Assembly: GCF_002285635.2 (NCBI RefSeq) | Contig: NZ_CP023049.2 | Location: 3,038,001 to 3,102,000 of the forward strand | Source: Chryseobacterium piperi | Lineage (GTDB): Bacteria; Bacteroidota; Bacteroidia; Flavobacteriales; Weeksellaceae | Direction: 5' to 3' | DNA length: 64,000 nucleotides | Shown: piece after piece, positions 17,128 through 26,350 of the stretch | Layout: every line of letters starts with the position of its first letter | Position numbering within the stretch: the stretch's first letter is position 1 | Program-made: the position numbers and the translations under genes | The notes under the pieces: generated by a model | What the model was told of the DNA's origin: nothing | What the model saw: the letters and a program-made list of their open reading frames with translations, nothing else | Database searches by the model: none

Positions 17128-19554
17128 ATGGTACGCAACTGGTTGAAAATAGCACTCACTAGTTATAGAAAGAACTGGCTTACTACGGTAATCAACCTAT
17201 TAGGCTTATCTATCGGGTTAACGATATTCCTGCTGGTTTTTCTAAACTGGCAGGATGACAAGTCCTATGAAAAATGGGTTCCCCAGGGGGAAAATGTTTA
17301 CTATCTGGAACGACAAATAGATAAAAACTTTTATAATTCTGTCTCAAGCTATCCTATGTTAGAGACCTCGCATAAATTGTTTCCAGAAATCCAGGAATTT
17401 TCTGTTATTAATTTTTGGGACGTCAACAAATCTCGCTTACTTGCAGAAGGACGCTCGAGCTATGCGAGCAACGGAGGGGTAACAGAAGGCTTTTTTAAGG
17501 TACTCCCCTTTCCTTTAATTGCAGGCAGCTATCAAAACATTTTTGCAGATGATCATTCTGTTGCACTTTCTGAAGATGTGGCAAAACAACTTTTTGGTGA
17601 AGGTTATAAACAAAGCATTGGGAAAATAGTCTTCAGGGAAGAAGGCGGGAAAAAACTTGTTGTACAGGCAGTTTATAAGCTTCCTAATGAGAAAGAAAAT
17701 ACAATTTTTCGTCCGGGGTTTCTAACAAGAGAAACCAATGTCGATCCCAACAAGCAGACCTGGAGTAACAATAGTTTTTTTGGATTTTTCCGTATAAAGC
17801 CTGGTACCAACATATCCGTGTTAGAAGACCAACTTTCTAAATTACAAGTCCAACAATTGAATATAGAATTAGCCAAAGATGGCTGGCCCCAGGTTAAGTC
17901 CATAAAAATAAGACTGGTCAATATCCGGGATATGCGATTAGATGCTAAAAGTGGCGGTTTAGAAGGAAGTGATAAAAAGTCAATTTTGATATTATTATCC
18001 CTGGCGGTACTTATTTTATTGCTTTCCGGGATCAACTTTATCAATCTTAATACAGCCCAGGCATCACAAAGGGCCAAAGAAGTTGGTATTCGAAAATCTT
18101 TGGGAAGCTCTAAAGGACAGCTTATTTTGCAGTTTTTACTCGAAGCATTGCTGCTGTACATTACTGCATTCCTTATTTCTATGGTGCTGATAGAATTACT
18201 CTTACCCATATATGGGAAGTTTTTAGGCAAAACGATCCGAATAGAAGGCACACAACTATATATCTATACGCTACTGATTGTCCTGGGATTTGCTTTCGTT
18301 TCAGGAATTATTCCGGCAGTTTATCTTGCTAACTTTAAACCTATACAGACTTTAAAAGGAAATTTCACCAGAAGTAAAAATGGCATATGGTTGCGAAATT
18401 CTATTTTAACGCTACAACTGATTATTTCTTCTTTCTTTATTATTTCATCTCTAATTATCTATAAACAAGTGGATCATATGATGGAAAAGGACTTGGGATT
18501 CCATGGCGATCAGGTGTACCAGATTAATTTTAAGAAGATATCCTGGGATGATAATTTCAATATGCGAAAATATCAGTTATATAAAGAAAAAATAAAGACT
18601 TTCCCCGGAGTGATAGACATTACAGGCTCATCTCAAACGATAGGGAATAGAGTGAATAGCACCTCGTCTGTCAAATACAAACGAGATTCAACCAAATATG
18701 TAGATGCGGGAGTAGGTGCAATAGATCTTAATTTTATGAAATTCTATCAAATCAAGTTCTTAGCCGGAAAAGATTTTAATCCCAATATTACCAGTGATAC
18801 TACACGCGGCATCGTCGTTAATGAAGCTTTTATTCGAACAATAGGATGGCCCCAGCAAGAAGCTATTGGAAAAGAAATGTCCAGTGGGATGGATGACAAA
18901 TCACATAGTTTGATGATTATAGGAGTTGTAAAGGATTTTTATTACGGGGGCGTAGAAGATAAAGTACCACCAATGATGTTTTTTAACTATGACCGATATT
19001 GGACCAGAAACAACCTCACCAATTTACAAATTAAACTTTCCGGAGACCATATTGCCGAGAATATAGAACGTATTAAACAGTACTGGGAAAAAGAAGTAGA
19101 ACCCGGATATCCTTTTGAAGGAAACTTTGTCAATAAAAACTTTGAGAGAAACTTTGATAAATTTAAAAAGCAGCGGTTATTATTTTCTATTCTCAATTCA
19201 GTAGTACTCATCGTGGCACTTTTAGGATTGTTTGCTCTATCCTCATTAATGATTGAACAAAAACTGAAAGATATAGCCATTAAAAAAACATTAGGTGCAT
19301 CAGATGGAATATTAATCAAAGATTTAACCCAAAAGTTTCTCTGGATTACACTGTTCGCTGTATTTATAAGCATTCCGATCAGCTATTACTTTATCAATGA
19401 ATGGCTGAAAGACTTTGCCTATCGTATAGAAATGCCTTGGTGGCCTTATGCCTTAAGTATGGTGATTCTTTTACTGTTAACGTTCTTGGTGGTAAGTATC
19501 AAAGCCTATAGAGCGACCAAAGTTGAGATGATCAAGTATTTGAAGTATGAATAA
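17128..19554 (+). CDS. FtsX-family ABC permease, first of two tandem paralogues
   Basis: This 808-residue protein has a first membrane helix near residues 20-38 (INLLGLSIGLTIFLLVF), a large periplasmic MacB-type domain, a cluster of three helices (about 285-410, including AKEVGIRKSLGSSKGQL), another helix near 425-445, a second periplasmic domain, and a final FtsX cluster (about 690-800 with DIAIKKTLGASDG). This eight-helix double FtsX layout is usual for Bacteroidota MacB-like permeases. It should couple ATP hydrolysis to movement of a substrate through adaptor and TolC channel. The next gene is a paralogue of almost the same length with nearly identical ends, so a heterodimer is likely. Confidence 0.92.
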   Translation: MVRNWLKIALTSYRKNWLTTVINLLGLSIGLTIFLLVFLNWQDDKSYEKWVPQGENVYYLERQIDKNFYNSVSSYPMLETSHKLFPEIQEFSVINFWDVNKSRLLAEGRSSYASNGGVTEGFFKVLPFPLIAGSYQNIFADDHSVALSEDVAKQLFGEGYKQSIGKIVFREEGGKKLVVQAVYKLPNEKENTIFRPGFLTRETNVDPNKQTWSNNSFFGFFRIKPGTNISVLEDQLSKLQVQQLNIELAKDGWPQVKSIKIRLVNIRDMRLDAKSGGLEGSDKKSILILLSLAVLILLLSGINFINLNTAQASQRAKEVGIRKSLGSSKGQLILQFLLEALLLYITAFLISMVLIELLLPIYGKFLGKTIRIEGTQLYIYTLLIVLGFAFVSGIIPAVYLANFKPIQTLKGNFTRSKNGIWLRNSILTLQLIISSFFIISSLIIYKQVDHMMEKDLGFHGDQVYQINFKKISWDDNFNMRKYQLYKEKIKTFPGVIDITGSSQTIGNRVNSTSSVKYKRDSTKYVDAGVGAIDLNFMKFYQIKFLAGKDFNPNITSDTTRGIVVNEAFIRTIGWPQQEAIGKEMSSGMDDKSHSLMIIGVVKDFYYGGVEDKVPPMMFFNYDRYWTRNNLTNLQIKLSGDHIAENIERIKQYWEKEVEPGYPFEGNFVNKNFERNFDKFKKQRLLFSILNSVVLIVALLGLFALSSLMIEQKLKDIAIKKTLGASDGILIKDLTQKFLWITLFAVFISIPISYYFINEWLKDFAYRIEMPWWPYALSMVILLLLTFLVVSIKAYRATKVEMIKYLKYE

Positions 19555-19636
19555 ATCGAGATTAGAAATCTGAAAATTCCTGTAAAGACCATTTATTATA
19601 CGATAGTAAATAGTCAATAAATTAAAGAATAAGACT

Positions 19637-22072
19637 ATGTTAAAAAATTGGATTAAAATATCACTAACCCATTATAAAAAGAACTGGCTTACCACAGTAA
19701 TCAACCTTTTAGGACTGTCCATTGGTTTAACTATATTTCTGCTGGTTTTTCTAAACTGGCAGGATGAAAGGTCCTATGAAAAATGGATTCCCAATGGGGA
19801 TAATGTATATTTCGTGGAAATACAAAACGGAAAAGACAGCTATGTTTCTCAAGTCAATTATCCTCTTTTGTATACTTCGCCTAAAGTATTCTCCGAGATC
19901 AACAATTATACGGTAACCAATATATGGCCGGAAATGAAAAGTAAATTAGTTGTAGACAATCGTTCTGTATATACAACCCCCATTATTGCCACTGAAGATT
20001 TCTTTAAAGTACTCCAATTCCCTAAAATAGCGGGAAGCTATGAAAATATCCTGGTAGATAATGTATCTACAGCTCTTTCTGAAGATACAGCCAAACAGCT
20101 TTTCGGGAAAGATTATCTCCATAGTATCGGGAAAACAATAGTATCAGATAGTGACGGTAGCAAATATGTAGTACAGGCAATTTATAAACTGCCTACGGAA
20201 ACAGAAAATACGGTATTTCAAGGCGGTTTTGTAATTCGCGACCCTTTTATTAATGATAGTAAAGAGAACTGGACCAACTATAATTATTGTGGTTTTTTTA
20301 AAATAAAACCCAATACAGATATTGCTAAGCTGGAAGAAAAGCTTTCTAAATGGGATAATGATAATGAAAGACTTGAAAATAAAAAAAGCGGATGGGCTGT
20401 TGATGACAGGGATCCTATTAAAGTTCATTTAACCAATCTTCGGGATATGAAACTGGATGCTAAAGGTTCCGGAATAATGAAAGGTGATAAAAAATCCATT
20501 ATAATTTTGATATCCCTGGCAGGCCTCATTCTGCTATTATCGGGAATCAATTTTATTAATCTCAATACAGCACAAGCCTCACAACGAGCTAAAGAGGTTG
20601 GAATTCGTAAAGCCTTGGGCAGTTCTAAAGGAAAATTAGTTACACAGTTTTTATTAGAAGCACTCATGATGTATGCCGCTGCCTTTATCATTTCTATGGT
20701 TATATTAGAATTACTCTTACCATCATATAGTAAGTTTTTAGGAAAAGAAATTAAGGTAGAAGGTTTCCAGGTCTATGTCTATGCAACTCTTATTGTACTA
20801 AGTTTTGCTCTTATTTCCGGGATTATTCCAGCAGTTTATCTTTCTAGTTTTAAGCCTATTCAGACCCTAAAGGGAAACTTTGCCCGGAGCAGGCATGGGA
20901 TCTGGCTCCGAAATATAATTCTATCATTACAGCTTATCATCTCTTCATTTTTTATTATCTGCTCACTGATTGTCTATAAACAAGTGAATTATATGATGGA
21001 GAAAAACCTAGGATTTAATGGAGACCAGGTTTTTCAGATCAATTTTAAAAAGACCAATTTTATTGATGGAAACTATAACCAAAGAAAATACGAACTATAC
21101 AAAGATAAAATAAAACATTTCCCTGGCGTAGTAGACGTTACAGGTTCAACACAGAGCATAGGCGACGGTCTTAGAAATTTTTCTGGAGCCAAATATAAAA
21201 GAGATTCTACAAAAACTACAGGAGCCGGAATCGGAGCCATAGACTTTAACTACTTAAAATTTTATAACATAAAATTCGTGGTCGGCCGGGATCTTAATCC
21301 AAAAATGACCACCGATACAATGAGAGGTTTAGTGGTTAATGAAGCCTTTGTGAAAAGTATGGGCTGGAATAATACTGAAGCTCTAGGCAAAGAGATCTGG
21401 AGTGGCATAGCTCCTAATAGTACTGACATGCTGATTACTGGAGTGATAAAAGATTTCTATTACGGAGGAGTACAAGACAAAGTCAACCCGGTAATGTTCT
21501 TTAATTATCAAAGATACTGGACCAAAAACCAAATGACCAATTTACAAATTAAGCTTTCCGGAGATCATATTGCCGAGAATACAGAACGTATCAAGAAATA
21601 TTGGGAAACAGAAGTAGAACCAGGCTATCCTTTTGAAGGAAATTTTGTTAATAAAAATTTTGCCAAAACCTTTGACAAATTTAAAAAGCAGAGATTATTA
21701 TTTTCTATTCTTAATTCAGTAGTACTCATCGTGGCGCTTTTAGGATTGTTTGCTTTGTCTTCTTTAATGATTGAACAAAAGCTAAAAGATGTAGCTATTA
21801 AGAAAACCCTTGGAGCATCAGATGGAACACTAATCAAAGACCTCACTAAAAAGTTTCTTTGGATTACTCTATTGGCTGTGTTTGTGAGCATTCCGATCAG
21901 CTATTATTTTATCAATGAATGGCTGAAAGATTTTGCCTATCGTATAGAAATGCCGTGGTGGCCATATTTCTTAAGCCTGGTCATTCTTTTATTGTTAACA
22001 TTTCTTGTCGTGAGTATCAAAGCATATCGGACAACCAAAGTAGAACTGGTAAAGTATTTAAAATATGAATAA
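19637..22072 (+). CDS. FtsX-family ABC permease, second tandem paralogue
   Basis: This 811-residue protein is alignable over its whole length with the preceding permease. The first ~50 residues (NLLGLSIGLTIFLLVFLNWQ) and the last ~120 are nearly the same, while the first periplasmic domain (about 60-270) differs most. It has the same eight-helix double FtsX architecture. The gene begins 82 nt after its twin. It probably arose by tandem duplication and diverged in the periplasmic part that would meet adaptor or substrate. With one ATPase gene for two permeases, an asymmetric pump is the simplest reading, though two alternative homodimers cannot be excluded. Confidence 0.92.
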   Translation: MLKNWIKISLTHYKKNWLTTVINLLGLSIGLTIFLLVFLNWQDERSYEKWIPNGDNVYFVEIQNGKDSYVSQVNYPLLYTSPKVFSEINNYTVTNIWPEMKSKLVVDNRSVYTTPIIATEDFFKVLQFPKIAGSYENILVDNVSTALSEDTAKQLFGKDYLHSIGKTIVSDSDGSKYVVQAIYKLPTETENTVFQGGFVIRDPFINDSKENWTNYNYCGFFKIKPNTDIAKLEEKLSKWDNDNERLENKKSGWAVDDRDPIKVHLTNLRDMKLDAKGSGIMKGDKKSIIILISLAGLILLLSGINFINLNTAQASQRAKEVGIRKALGSSKGKLVTQFLLEALMMYAAAFIISMVILELLLPSYSKFLGKEIKVEGFQVYVYATLIVLSFALISGIIPAVYLSSFKPIQTLKGNFARSRHGIWLRNIILSLQLIISSFFIICSLIVYKQVNYMMEKNLGFNGDQVFQINFKKTNFIDGNYNQRKYELYKDKIKHFPGVVDVTGSTQSIGDGLRNFSGAKYKRDSTKTTGAGIGAIDFNYLKFYNIKFVVGRDLNPKMTTDTMRGLVVNEAFVKSMGWNNTEALGKEIWSGIAPNSTDMLITGVIKDFYYGGVQDKVNPVMFFNYQRYWTKNQMTNLQIKLSGDHIAENTERIKKYWETEVEPGYPFEGNFVNKNFAKTFDKFKKQRLLFSILNSVVLIVALLGLFALSSLMIEQKLKDVAIKKTLGASDGTLIKDLTKKFLWITLLAVFVSIPISYYFINEWLKDFAYRIEMPWWPYFLSLVILLLLTFLVVSIKAYRTTKVELVKYLKYE

Positions 22073-22117
22073 GGCAAAGTACAACGTACGAAGCACAAAT
22101 TATTACCCAGAAAAATC

Positions 22118-23416
22118 ATGTTAAAAAAGCTCATTTTCCTCAGTTTTCCTACGATACTGTTTGCCCAGCAGACAGAAGAATGGAACCTGCAAAAAACACT
22201 GGAATATGCAACCACTAAGCACCCTACTGTTCAGCAAAGTATTCTGAAAGTAGATCAGCGTAAACAAGAAGTTATTGCTTCTAAAGGAATGTTATTGCCT
22301 TCTGTAACTGCAGGAACGAGTCAGAATTATAGTTTTGGATCTACCATCAACCCTGGAACCAACCAACGGGAAACCCTTAATGTCGGAAATACAGAATTCT
22401 CCGCAAGAGCTAACTGGGAATTATTTAACTGGAGAAATTTTATGAATATTTCTCTGAATAAGATGAATAAGGAAAGTTCTGATTATCGCCTTAAAGCAGT
22501 ACAAAATGATATTGCACTCAATGTCATTCAGCTATTTTTCCAGTATCAAAATGATAAAGCATGGCTCGATGTACTGAAAACCCAGTTGGATGGTGTAGAA
22601 GAACAAATTAAAAGAACAGAGAAAGAAGTAGAAATCGGCAACCGCCCCAAAAGTGATGTTTATGATATAAAAGCCAATATGGGAACGCTACAGGAACAAT
22701 GGGTTTCCGCCAAGAATCAAAGAGAGATTTCTAAAAATAGTCTACTCAATGCACTGGCCATTAATTCAGACACTATAGAGTTTATTCAAAATACTTCCGA
22801 TACTCCTTCTGTATTGTCTTTTTCGGATGAAAATTTCATAAAAGAAATGCTGGAAAAGAACCCTGCCTACATGGCTATTCTGAAAGAAATTCAGGTTTCC
22901 GAAGAACGTATTAAGGTTGAGAAAAGTGGCTATCTGCCAACCCTTAATGGCCTGTATGCATGGTCAACCTTTTACAGCAAAGTTTTAGGAGGAAATCAGG
23001 CAGCTACTCCATTCTCAGATCAGTTTAATCAGAATAAAAATCAACAGGTCTATTTTAACCTCAACATTCCGGTATTTAATAAGCTTCAGATAAAATCTAA
23101 TGTGGAAATTGCAAAACTTAGTAAAATCAATGCTGATCTGGAAAAAGAAAAAACAGTCAGCAATCTGGTTACGGCTTTAAAATCCATCAAAATTCAATAC
23201 CTAAATTCAGAAGAAAAATACAGGCTTCTACAACAGAACTTTGAAAACCAAAAACGCTCTTTCGACAAATCAGAAGAAAAATACAAAGAAGGATTAATGG
23301 ATGCCTATACCTTTTTTGTGGTTCGTAATAATTGGCTCCAGGCGAATTATAACCTTATCAAAAGCCGAAATGATCTCATTTTGCAAAGAGAGCTCTGGGA
23401 AATATACAACAGGTAG
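22118..23416 (+). CDS. TolC-like outer-membrane efflux protein
   Basis: This 432-residue protein has an N-terminal signal peptide (MLKKLIFLSFPTILFAQ) and two long heptad-rich halves with the TolC family pattern (LEYATTKHPTVQQSILKVDQRKQ..., second half LEKNPAYMAILKEIQVSEERIKVEKSGYLPTLNG). It forms the outer-membrane channel of the tripartite pump. It is the last gene of the operon, 45 nt after the second permease, so adaptor, ATPase, two permeases and channel are all present. The substrate cannot be told from sequence. Confidence 0.92.
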   Translation: MLKKLIFLSFPTILFAQQTEEWNLQKTLEYATTKHPTVQQSILKVDQRKQEVIASKGMLLPSVTAGTSQNYSFGSTINPGTNQRETLNVGNTEFSARANWELFNWRNFMNISLNKMNKESSDYRLKAVQNDIALNVIQLFFQYQNDKAWLDVLKTQLDGVEEQIKRTEKEVEIGNRPKSDVYDIKANMGTLQEQWVSAKNQREISKNSLLNALAINSDTIEFIQNTSDTPSVLSFSDENFIKEMLEKNPAYMAILKEIQVSEERIKVEKSGYLPTLNGLYAWSTFYSKVLGGNQAATPFSDQFNQNKNQQVYFNLNIPVFNKLQIKSNVEIAKLSKINADLEKEKTVSNLVTALKSIKIQYLNSEEKYRLLQQNFENQKRSFDKSEEKYKEGLMDAYTFFVVRNNWLQANYNLIKSRNDLILQRELWEIYNR

Positions 23417-23518
23417 CTCAATATTTCTATTCCCTCAACCAATCAGCATTTTTTTGAAAAATCTGACCCCTCTTTTTTGAGAGTGTTAATCATAAAACTT
23501 ATCCACAAAAATAAAACA

Positions 23519-23552
23519 CGACACGTTTTGTCGCATTAAGAATCTATATTTG
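23519..23552 (+). promoter_or_regulatory. Third palindromic operator plus -7 box, ahead of the WYL regulator
   Basis: The perfect palindrome CGACACGTTTTGTCG (23519-23533), 11 nt, then TATATTTG (23545-23552) repeats the arrangement seen at 223 and 1570. It lies directly upstream of a 30-codon ORF and a WYL-domain regulator, a common place for an autoregulatory operator. Transcription should start near 23558. Confidence 0.65.
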
Positions 23553-23569
23553 TTACAGAAAACTAAACC

Positions 23570-23662
23570 ATGAATTGTCTTAAAGTAATGAGAAATGTAA
23601 AGGACATTCCATTCGACAAAATAACTGCTGGTAAACTGCAACATAAAAATATATCCGAATGA
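23570..23662 (+). CDS. 30-codon leader ORF coupled to the WYL regulator
   Basis: ATG at 23570 opens a 30-residue ORF (MNCLKVMRNVKDIPFDKITA...) whose TGA overlaps the regulator ATG as ATGA (23659-23662). It starts about 12 nt after the expected transcription start. The peptide is basic, with no signal peptide or obvious attenuator codon run. Exact stop-start overlap argues for translational coupling, so it may serve mainly to control regulator synthesis. It could also be chance; no family is recognised. Confidence 0.4.
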   Translation: MNCLKVMRNVKDIPFDKITAGKLQHKNISE

Positions 23663-24579
23663 AAAAAGATTTTTACCTGACAAGATATGCTTTGATCATC
23701 AAAAGATTGGAAAGCTCTCCGGCTACCTATTCGCAGCTGGAGGATTATCTTTTGAACTCTTTTGAGTTTCAGGATGCGGATATCAAAAGCTATTCGATCC
23801 GTACTTTGCAAAGAGATATCCGTGAGATTTCGGATCTTTTTAATCTTTCCATTCATAACAAGAAAAAAGGAGACAACCGATATTATATCGAAAGCCGCCC
23901 CATTATGGAGGTGGATGAATACAACCAGAAATTATTGGAATCTTTTCAGGTAAGTAATGCATTAAACCTTCATCCTGATTTTTCAAATTTCATTTTTTTT
24001 GAATCCAGAAAACCAACAGGGGTTGATCACTTCTACGACCTTTTCTTCGCCATACGTAACAAAAGAGTGGTTTCTTTTGAGCATTATAATTATAAGAATA
24101 AATTGATGACTTCACGTAAGGTCCATCCTTTGGCCTTGAAAGAGTCTAAAGACCGCTGGTATCTGATCGCTATTGATACCAAAGATAAAATTTTAAAATC
24201 TTTCGGATTAGACAGAATTAATTATCTGGATGTAAGCAAAAATAAATTCCGAGAGAAATACTCTTATAACTTTAGAGAACATTTTAAAAATGCCTTTGGA
24301 GTGATGAATTTAGCGGAGCAAAAACCTCAGAAAATCACTCTGAAATGCACCCGACATCAAGGAGAATACATCAAAAGCTTTCCGCTTCATCAGTCACAAA
24401 AAGAGATAAAGGAGACTCCGAATGAAATTTATTTTGAGTTTTTCCTCCATCCTACTTATGATTTTATGCAGGAAATCCTTTCTTATGGTAAAGAAGTACG
24501 GGTTTTAGAACCTAAATGTTTAGTTGATGATATTCGCAATCATTTACAGGAATCTTTAAATAGTTATCTTGAAGAGTAA
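23659..24579 (+). CDS. WYL-domain transcriptional regulator
   Basis: This 306-residue protein has an N-terminal winged helix-turn-helix (SYSIRTLQRDIREISDLF, about residues 36-53) of the DeoR-like type found in WYL regulators, then a WYL domain whose name motif is present (KDRWYLIAID, about 165-174) with the basic pocket residues around it, and a C-terminal WCX-like extension. WYL domains bind nucleic acid or nucleotide ligands, and many such proteins repress defence or stress genes as dimers. The gene stands behind the palindromic promoter 23519-23552, so autoregulation is likely. The same operator at two promoters of the toxin/fibre island makes that island a candidate target, which is inference. 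Confidence 0.85.
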   Translation: MKKDFYLTRYALIIKRLESSPATYSQLEDYLLNSFEFQDADIKSYSIRTLQRDIREISDLFNLSIHNKKKGDNRYYIESRPIMEVDEYNQKLLESFQVSNALNLHPDFSNFIFFESRKPTGVDHFYDLFFAIRNKRVVSFEHYNYKNKLMTSRKVHPLALKESKDRWYLIAIDTKDKILKSFGLDRINYLDVSKNKFREKYSYNFREHFKNAFGVMNLAEQKPQKITLKCTRHQGEYIKSFPLHQSQKEIKETPNEIYFEFFLHPTYDFMQEILSYGKEVRVLEPKCLVDDIRNHLQESLNSYLEE

Positions 24580-24635
24580 TTAGGCACTGTTTAATTTTAT
24601 TTTTTTTTGAGTATTTTTACATAAACATACCATCA

Positions 24636-25265
24636 TTGAAAGCCCTATTTCTTTATTTATGCTGCTTATTTTCTTCCTTTTTCTTTTCACAACAAAAAGA
24701 AGAATTCAGACTTGTGAAAACATATTACAATCAGCACCGCAGTATGCTTAATAATGAATTCAAGAAAAAATTTGATGCAGAACCCGGAACTTTCCAAAAG
24801 GCTTCTATCAAGCAAGACTTTCTATTTTTTATGAAAAAAATGGATAGTATTGAAAATGTAGCTTTAATAGGAGCTTTATTAAAGACAAAAAATATAGAAG
24901 ACCTCCGTAGATTACAACTGGAAAACAAAATGACCTCCCCTGAAAAAGCTCCCGAAATCTTCCCTGTTACGGATAAACCGGCAGATTACCCTGGTGGCAT
25001 CAATGCATTAAGACAGGAGGTTGCCAATCTTTTTTATATTGACGGTGTTTATTCAGAACTTAAAATGGTTAAAGCGAACGTTGCATTTATTGTAGAGAAA
25101 GATGGAAGCATCAGCAATGTAGATGCTCAGGGAGAAAATTTTACATTTAACAGGCAAGCCCAAATTGCATTATATTCTCTTTCAGAAAAATTTTCTCCTG
25201 CTATAATCAATGGAGATCCTGTAAGATACCGTTTCAAACTTCCATTAACAATGACTATTGAATAA
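24636..25265 (+). CDS. Secreted protein with TonB C-terminal-like domain
   Basis: This 209-residue protein uses a TTG start at 24636, the only start that preserves the signal peptide (LFLYLCCLFSSFFFSQQ). The second half (YPGGINALRQEVANLFYIDG ... KANVAFIVEKDGSISNVDAQG ... FSPAIINGDPVRYRFKLPLT) follows the pattern of TonB C-terminal domains, which normally touch outer-membrane receptors. No N-terminal membrane anchor or Pro-rich linker follows, so it is not a classical energy-transducing TonB but one of the short periplasmic relatives frequent in Bacteroidota. It ends 8 nt before tadA and probably shares its transcript. Confidence 0.65.
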   Translation: MKALFLYLCCLFSSFFFSQQKEEFRLVKTYYNQHRSMLNNEFKKKFDAEPGTFQKASIKQDFLFFMKKMDSIENVALIGALLKTKNIEDLRRLQLENKMTSPEKAPEIFPVTDKPADYPGGINALRQEVANLFYIDGVYSELKMVKANVAFIVEKDGSISNVDAQGENFTFNRQAQIALYSLSEKFSPAIINGDPVRYRFKLPLTMTIE

Positions 25266-25273
25266 ATAATACA

Positions 25274-25705
25274 ATGTTTACAGACGAATATTTTATGAAG
25301 ATGGCTTTTCAGGAAGCTGAAATTGCTTTTGAAAAAGATGAGGTACCTATCGGATGCGTGGTAGTATCTAATAACCGTGTTATTGCCAGAGCCCATAATC
25401 TTACGGAAACCCTTAATGATGTTACAGCTCATGCAGAAATGCAGGCCATTACTTCTGCCGCTAATTTTTTAGGGGGGAAATATCTCATCAATTGTACCCT
25501 GTATGTGACCATGGAACCTTGTGTCATGTGCTCAGGAGCGCTTTCCTGGTCACAAATTTCTAAAGTGGTTATAGGAGCCCGGGACGAGCAAAGAGGATTC
25601 ATCAACAAACACCTTTCTCTTCATCCAAAAACGGAGATTGTCACAGGAATTATGGAAAACGAGTGCTCCAGTATTGTAAAAGAGTTCTTTCAATCAAAAA
25701 GGTAG
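25274..25705 (+). CDS. tadA: tRNA-specific adenosine deaminase TadA
   Basis: This 143-residue protein has the cytidine-deaminase fold signatures: zinc ligand and proton-shuttle HAE (residues 53-55, HAEMQAI) and PCVMC (82-86) with Cys83 and Cys86 as zinc ligands. The N-terminus FMKMAFQEAEIAFEKDEVPIG and the segment SWSQISKVVIGARD are typical of TadA, which converts wobble adenosine-34 of tRNA-Arg(ACG) to inosine in the cytosol. The length is normal for the family. It follows the TonB-C-like gene by 8 nt. Confidence 0.93.
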   Translation: MFTDEYFMKMAFQEAEIAFEKDEVPIGCVVVSNNRVIARAHNLTETLNDVTAHAEMQAITSAANFLGGKYLINCTLYVTMEPCVMCSGALSWSQISKVVIGARDEQRGFINKHLSLHPKTEIVTGIMENECSSIVKEFFQSKR

Positions 25706-25812
25706 TTTCTGTAATTTCTATGTTTTATAGCGGTGAAAATGCTGATTAGCGAAATCGCGGAATTGCCAGATTATAAAATACTCTGTCTGGCGACAACTTC
25801 TCTTATTCTAAA

Positions 25813-26349
25813 TTACAGGTATTTATTCTTAAAAATAGAATACATAGGAATATCAAAATACTCCCCATCTTTTTTGAGGTGCTGTTTTAAAACCGCTTCC
25901 TGCTGCATACCTATTTTTTCCATAATTCTGCCTGAAGATGGATTGTGGAAAAAGTGCGTCGCAAAAATTTTATTATATCCCAGTTCTTTAAATGCAAATT
26001 CAACAACAGCTAATGCCGCTTCGGTAACATAACCTTTATTCCAGAAAGGAACAGCAAGCCAATACCCCAACTCAGCCTTATCATCTCCCCTGTCGTGAAC
26101 TCCGATAGTCCCTATTATTTTTCGGCTTTTATCACGGATCGCAAAAATATATCCTGATTGATTTTCGAAAGCTTCCCGAGACGATTTTAGCCAGAACTCC
26201 GCATCCTTTTCAGAATAAGGGTATGGAATATTAGCCGTAAGTTTAGAAAAAACTTTTTCCTGAAGATATTCAACAATATAGGGAAGATCAGTTTCTTCTA
26301 ATTGTGAAAGAACCAGTCTTTCTGTTTCTATAACCGGAAATTCTCTCAT
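25813..26349 (-). CDS. GNAT-family N-acetyltransferase (RimJ/RimL type)
   Basis: This 178-residue protein begins TERLVLSQLEETDLPYIVEYL and contains the acetyl-CoA-binding region around ELGYWLAVPFWNKGYVTEAALAVVEFAF, followed by NPSSGRIMEKIGMQQEAVLK, the standard RimJ/RimL-like pattern. These enzymes acetylate N-terminal or small-molecule amines in the cytosol; the substrate here is not evident. It begins one nucleotide after the stop of coaX on the same strand, so the two are almost certainly cotranscribed with coaX first. Confidence 0.85.
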   Translation of the reverse strand: MREFPVIETERLVLSQLEETDLPYIVEYLQEKVFSKLTANIPYPYSEKDAEFWLKSSREAFENQSGYIFAIRDKSRKIIGTIGVHDRGDDKAELGYWLAVPFWNKGYVTEAALAVVEFAFKELGYNKIFATHFFHNPSSGRIMEKIGMQQEAVLKQHLKKDGEYFDIPMYSIFKNKYL

Positions 26350-26350
26350 T

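Noticed and set aside
17673..18251. 192-aa minus-strand ORF inside the first permease
   Set aside because: It is a shadow frame with no motif; the paralogue has a comparable shadow only over part of its length.
25733..26032. 99-aa plus-strand ORF after tadA
   Set aside because: It is the antisense shadow of the GNAT acetyltransferase gene, which has clear family motifs.
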